Part shown: piece by piece, positions 59,150 to 64,000 of the stretch
Layout of the letters: every line of letters starts with the position of its first letter
Position numbering within the stretch: the first letter of the stretch is position 1
DNA from: Combretum micranthum
Taxonomy: Eukaryota; Streptophyta; Magnoliopsida; Myrtales; Combretaceae
Length of the DNA: 64,000 bases
Assembly: GCA_024138025.1 (NCBI GenBank)
Contig: JAMXBD010000695.1
Location: forward strand, 434,001-498,000
Direction of reading: 5' to 3'
Notes under the pieces: generated by a model
The model's input: the letters and a program-made list of their open reading frames with translations, nothing else
What the model was told of the DNA's origin: nothing
Databases searched by the model: none
Position numbers and translations under genes: made by a program

Positions 59150-60840
59150 CTTACAGGGCAAGCGCACCCATCAGATGTAGCATAGAGAAATGATCAAGGT
59201 CATATTCCTAGGGACCGTTGATGAGTACTTCTACTCACTCTTTTCCTATTATCAAGCCGAAAAAATCAGATTTGGTTTTATATATATAGAAACTAAACTA
59301 AGTCTAATATTTACAGATTTCGTAGTAAGCATACAAAAGGATAAATCAATTCATAAGGTTGCTTAGGTCATGCTTCACCTAAGATCTATTCATATGACTC
59401 AAGAATTTTCTCAAAAAGTTGTATTGATTATTGAACCATTGGATTCACTAAATTATGCTATTGCTTCTCTCAAAGTCAAAAGCACCTAACCTTAAGTCAA
59501 ACTGCCGGAATCTCTTCCTGACTATTAGCAACTTAAATTTGCATAAAGAACAAGAATCCTTCGTTTTAAAACCAAACTGATGAATTCAAAACGAGTGACA
59601 GAAGATTTCACCATCCCTATCTCTTGGTGATTATGAGCAATCTCATCAATAGCTTTAGATCCATTCATTAAATCAACCTCTCGGTCTATTTTTAACAAAA
59701 ATCAAACATGAATCCAATGGGATGCACCATCCAATTAGACTCATTCTTTAGACACAAGCTATTGAATATAATAAAATCAACACGTTTTGAAATTAAGAAC
59801 AAAGGAATCACATGAAATCAATCAAGGACCCACAATACCCAAGCAATATTAAACTACTCTTCCATAGATAAAACAATCTAAATCAATAATAAGGAGAAAT
59901 AGAAAGGATCTAAAATTAGATTAGCAATACAAACAATGTTCCTTGATAGATTGATACATTCAAGCACAAATGCTGCTGTGAAAATACATAAAAGTGTGTT
60001 TTTTGTTGTCTCTGTCTCTCCTTTTCTTGTTCTTCTCCCCTCTGATTCTTCCCTCCATCTTCATTTTATAATGATCTTTGCATAAATGGAATTGAATGCT
60101 CATTGATGGAGGAAATGAGAAGTTACGGGAGTTACGGGTCTCTTAGCTTTCCAAAGTAACACATAAATGGGATTGAATGCTCATTATGGAGGAAATGGGA
60201 AGTTACGGGAGTTATGGGTCTTTTGGCTTTTCAAAGTAGCACCCCTTTAATGTCTAATAGACGTTTCTTTAATAAATAAGGGGTTACTATTCAATAAAAA
60301 AACCATTTCTCAAAAAGTAACGGACTGTCAAATAGCCAGGTTTAGGGACAGATTGTGTCACTTGAGCATGTCTAGCCGTTTTCCCCTATGTAAAAATGGA
60401 CACGGCTAGGGACACGGCTTGTCCTAAAGTCGTGTCCTTTGCTATGGTCTTTTTTCTTCACTGACACGACTTGGGACAAGTCATGTCGCTGTTGTGTCTT
60501 TTCAAAATTTAAGATTTAGACCTTGATTGTGCTTTTCCTTAACATGGTTGAAAGACATGGCATGTCTTTGTTGTGTTAACCACTTTTTGGTCCAAACTTT
60601 GCATTTTTGACCTGTTTTTCCTTCTTTCCATAAAATAACTCCTTTAAAGGCCTGAAAGCATAAATTAATATTTTTAAGTGCCAAATTCATAATATTTATC
60701 GATAAAATGATCAATAAAAGTCCAATTTGGCATTCATAAAATAGGAATAATTTTGGTTTATCAAAAAGCAAATTCGAAAATGACAAAAAGAGAATAAAAA
60801 AGCCTTCCTTCTTTAGTTTTAAAATTCTCATGGGCATGAA
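59150..60840 (-). mobile_element. Athila-type LTR nested in the 57238-61459 LTR, boundaries approximate
   Basis: On the minus strand it begins near 'tgcccatgagaatttt' (about 60836), has a word block (60290-60500), a TATAAAA box near 60070, a purine-rich leader, and a U5-like segment ending around 'ggtccctaggaatatgacc...gggtgcgcttgcc' (59215-59155). The segment 59260-59760 is similar in reverse complement to 31780-32160 in another Athila-type LTR. No matching TSD was found. The minus frame 60502-60837 has no recognisable domain. Confidence 0.55.
60070..60500 (-). promoter_or_regulatory. U3 word block and TATA of the nested Athila-type LTR
   Basis: On the minus strand, 'cgacatgacttgtcccaagt', 'cgtgtcagtg', 'gacacgactttagg', 'acaagccgtgtcc' and 'agccgtgtcc' recur, several self-complementary around GACACGACTTG. 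They lie upstream of the TATAAAA candidate near 60070. Same design as the other Athila-type LTRs, with its own words. Confidence 0.5.
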
Positions 60841-61464
60841 CTACTAAACTTATCCTTTAACCCCCTAGGAGGGCATAATTCCCTATAGGTTTGAAATCTA
60901 GTTATTCGAACCATGTTTGTTACATTTGTTTGATGAGTGCATTGCATGTGGTTGCTAACAAACTTATTTAATACTAGTGATATGTGTTAAAATTCTGTTA
61001 TTCATTGAGTTTTATATACTCACGCTCTCTTAGAATGTTGATCTATAGGATTTCAAGCAAGAAGACCGAAACGAAGCTCGGATATGGGAGTTAGTGTAGG
61101 ATGGACTTATGTTCTTTTGGAAGAAAGACCATATGTGTAATGGAGACTTAGTATTGATCTTGTAATAATATAAGTTAAGTTTTGTTTTCCTTGTAAGATT
61201 GTTTTTAATAGGGTTCTCTCAAAGCCCTGAAGAGCATGGTTGTAATAATTATGTTTTAACCTAGGCTTATATGCTATGTTCTTTCATGGTTAATATATAT
61301 ATACAATCTCTTTTTCACTTAAAACAACTATCGATCCTATTTTAATTATCTACTTCAAATGGGGAACGTTAGTTATGTAGTACTTATGTAACTTTTTGGA
61401 GTATTTGGTTAGTTACATGGTGTATTATTGCAACTAGGGTACCCTATAGGGGTGTGATAAGAAT

Positions 61465-61989
61465 GATAGACATAAAAGGAAAATGGGCAAAATTTGTGAA
61501 ACATCAACATCACATAATCCTTCCAACTAACTCAATTACCCCAAAGCAATAGAGTGATTGGGTACTGAGAATAGGTAGGAAACAGGTCAAGATCCCTTAA
61601 CCGACCATAGGGAAGTCCTCAAAAAGGCATCTAATGACCTAAGGTCCTCAGCAGATGCCTCAAAAGCCATATGAGAGCCCATTACCCTTGATAGATGGAA
61701 CCCAAACTCAGTTAAGGATGGTCATAATGAAGACAACATGAGGATTCAAAACTATATAAGGTTCAAGATAACGACAAAGTAGCAAAAGGTTTGTAAAGTC
61801 CAGTAAAGAAAAGGTAAATAGGATAAAGAATCAGCACTTACAACAAAAAAAAAAAAAGTAAACAATTCGAAAAGAAGAAATAATATGGAAAAAGTCATGG
61901 CAACTCATTGACTTAAAGCCTTCAAGATTTACATTCACAAACTTAGGGGAGGACATGCTGACCCCTTAACGAAAAAGTCTAGCAAGGAA
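61465..61989. other. Unassigned sequence
   Basis: No ORF or element terminus is recognised. A run of about 13 A lies near 61845. Possibly non-coding sequence of the same unidentified element as 56439-57237 and 61990-63460. Confidence 0.35.
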
Positions 61990-63460
61990 AGAATAAGAAC
62001 TACATATTCAGTCTTAAGGCTCCCCAATCAAGCCCCCTTCAATAGAAACATCATCAGCCTCTTTAGCCCCTTCGTCATCATCATCCTTACCATCATCGTT
62101 GTCTTCTTCATACTCCTCATCATTCACACTTCCATCCCCTAGTACTGCACCACAAGTCTTCCTTAATAAGTCTTAGTTGAAATTGAGATACGTTTTAAGG
62201 ACCAGCCTCCATGCAAGCTACATGGTCTTCTCGATAACTTTCTTTTAGGCATGATACCACTTTAATTGCCCTTCATCCTTTTAAGAAACATGCTCATAGT
62301 ATCAAGATGGATGATCTTCTCGATCTCCACATTTCGAGGCCAACACTAGAGGTCACTAACTTTATCCTACAAGGATAACCAACACATTTAGCTACAAAAA
62401 AGAAAAAGGAGGAACCGAGCAAAGCCAAATAAAGGACCTACCTCAAGTTGCTTGACAATCTTAGTTTCCCAAGTGGCCTCATTCTCTACAACAACTTGAG
62501 TTGCCTTTGCCTCAATCACCTACGTCTTGAACATAGTTTGAGTAGACTTCTCCTGGTAATACTTACAAGACAAGTCATTCCACTGCTCGGTCACCAAGCA
62601 AAGGGTGCAAGCATTATCCTCAACTCAGACTCCAACTATGCAATTCTCCCTTTAAGCACCTCAACCTTGCTAAGGGCAATAGCTTGGCTCATTTGAGATG
62701 ACTCTAGCCATGTCTTGAGTTTGATGACCTCATCATTATGCTTCTTGAGGACACCACAAATCTATGCAAGATGAGTGTTCATCTCTCCTCAACCTCCAAG
62801 CTTTGTTCTTACACTTTTGTGCTTGAACGATGAAATCCCAAGGATCTTACAATCAAGGAAACAATGAAAGGTTATGATTAGACAAGCGAGACCATGCATA
62901 ACCTTAAATAACAAAAAATAGACTACCAACAATCTACTTTACTTAAAGAAGTCGAGGTTTAAAGACATCCCAATTATGAACTAAAAACAACAACGCACAG
63001 TAAGAAAAATCATCAATGAAAGCTACATGAACAAGGGCAGAAACCTATACACTCACCTCATAACTCCTCTCTACGAAGAAATCAAGTATCTTATCCATGG
63101 AACCATGCTGCTCTAGCTTTCTCCTAAAGGAATTATGCCACTTAACTATAATGAAGGGACTCACAACCCCCTCATAAATGGACCTGGTTATGGCCTCCTC
63201 TGGCCCAAAGGACAAGTACCCCCACTATTGCTTAGAACATCATGAGGAGGCATAGACACACAAGGATAAAGAGTATTGACCCTATGACTGACCTCTTGAG
63301 AAACACTCTCCTCGTACTCTACCAGCCTTACCCGAACTTCAAAGGCTCCGATAGCCTCTCCCGTAACATCAATACCTTCGTGTAGAGCATCTTTAGTGAG
63401 CCCTAAGCCCTGAAGAGGAAATGATTGTGAGATATTCGGGGAAGAGTTATGCTCCATCGC
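61990..63460 (-). pseudogene. Degenerate minus-strand coding remnant with coiled-coil-like and acidic segments
   Basis: Three protein-like stretches lie in order on the minus strand, separated by stops and frame changes. At 63457-63188 there is a run with 'GEAIGAFEVRVRLVEYEESV'. At about 63150-63060, 'KWHNSFRRKLEQHGSMDKIL' is followed by aromatic and acidic residues. Around 62720-62610 are heptad-like 'LKTWLESSQMSQAIALSKVE' residues. The last part, about 62130-62021, is very acidic (Asp/Glu runs such as 'DEEYEEDNDDGKDDDDEG') and ends at a stop near 62021. A helical domain, a coiled coil and an acidic tail fit gag-adjacent proteins of some plant gypsy elements, but I do not recognise the family. 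Exon gaps in a decayed host gene are the alternative. Confidence 0.35.
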
Positions 63461-63649
63461 TTAGCGAAGAGATAGAGCAAGGGTCAGTACCTTACAACAC
63501 AAACATTTCAAGGAGGCCGATAGCAGTACAACCTCCTTCAAGCTTAACTCCTCCAATGAAGCCTCCAAACTCACTCTCTTCATGGGTAGCACAACTCCAT
63601 CGCTATATGATCACGCTTTTTTAATATATGCTTTTTAAAACTCTTTTTA

Positions 63650-64000
63650 GTTATATTCAATTTCCTTTAAATGAGCAAATCTTTAACCGATAGTGTATTG
63701 GGTGTGTGTGCAATTATATATCGGTGAATATCGAGTCGAATCCACAGGGAGTGAGGACTAGCTATCAAATATATCAGTCCAATTCATAGCTAAGCAAATC
63801 AAAAGGTTGTTTCTATTTTTAGATTTTCTTTTATATAACTAAACAAATAAAAATATTGGATTTCCAACACTTGTAAATGATTAGGTTATAAGCCAATAGA
63901 TCTAAATAATCAAATGAATGTATGATATCAATCAAAACATGCCCAATCCAAAATTGTCAATGGGTTCAGTTTCTAAACAATCAAGCACTAGATAACAACT
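63650..64000 (-). mobile_element. Edge of another LTR, U5 end, cut by the window
   Basis: On the minus strand, 'actccctgtggattcgactc' followed by 'gatattcaccg' (63760-63725) matches the U5 motif type seen near 37102 and 47455 (ctctgtgggatcgac). This indicates a plant LTR entering from the right in minus orientation. The rest is AT-rich without coding potential. Confidence 0.5.

Larger units (their letters stand above)
57238..61459 (+). mobile_element. Solo LTR of the large-LTR superfamily, plus orientation, with a nested LTR
   Basis: Starts tgtaatccccaag and ends accctataggggtgtgata (decayed ...gtgaca). TSD: GGAAT (57233-57237) and AGAAT (61460-61464), one mismatch. It contains a TATA box and leader (57731-57915), a GC-rich word block (58255-58430) and a nested minus-strand Athila-type LTR (about 59150-60840). 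No gag or pol belongs to it. Confidence 0.68.

Overview
The window is intergenic heterochromatin from a flowering plant, most likely a eudicot. It is AT-rich and made almost entirely of nested Ty3/gypsy LTR retrotransposons. No host gene, rRNA gene, tRNA gene or CRISPR array was recognised. The plant assignment rests on the element types: an Athila-type element with a tRNA-Asp primer site and an extra ORF after pol, and a family with 3.5-4.1 kb LTRs starting TGTCACGCCCC, read on the opposite strand as TGTAARCCCC...GGGGCGTGACA.

Layout, from target-site duplications (TSDs) read at the breakpoints. The oldest recognisable layer is a plus-strand LTR now in pieces (possibly before 3182; 32556-34243; 55735-56438). 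Into it went a minus-strand solo LTR (3183-32550, TSD CCTAC/CCTGC). That LTR received five insertions: a full-length non-autonomous element (3655-17030, TSD ACAAC); a plus-strand solo LTR (18006-24952, TSD CTACT/CTGCT), itself carrying another solo LTR (20905-23746, TSD AGTAC/AGTAT); a solo LTR (26237-29735, TSD AGTGA); and an Athila-type solo LTR (30702 to about 32348). A second minus-strand solo LTR (34244-55729, TSD TGATC) holds a complete but dead Athila-type element (35426-47555, TSD CCTAA) and a 5.5 kb solo LTR (48703-54214, TSD CTTAT). To the right lies another plus-strand solo LTR (57238-61459) carrying a further Athila-type LTR, then a degenerate minus-strand coding remnant (about 61990-63460) and the edge of one more LTR.

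Coding content. The element at 3655-17030 reads right to left: a 3.7 kb 5' LTR, an initiator-tRNA-Met primer site, an unrecognised 287-residue acidic ORF, a broken gag with three zinc knuckles (split by a solo LTR), then 1.7 kb without a recognisable pol. It looks like a gag-only element that depends on another family's pol. The Athila-type element reads left to right: gag, a junction where protease is missing, reverse transcriptase/RNase H, integrase with one catalytic Asp replaced by Asn, then a GC-rich block, a candidate internal promoter and intron, and an Athila-type third ORF with three in-frame stops.

Main observations: (1) each of the four Athila-type LTR families here carries, just upstream of its TATA box, a block of short, partly palindromic, family-specific repeated words; (2) the intact Athila-type element repeats this design internally before its third ORF; (3) several LTRs of the large-LTR families have a TATA box, a CT-rich leader and then a consensus-like 5' splice site about 0.1-0.3 kb downstream; (4) the gag-only element carries an unknown ORF upstream of gag.
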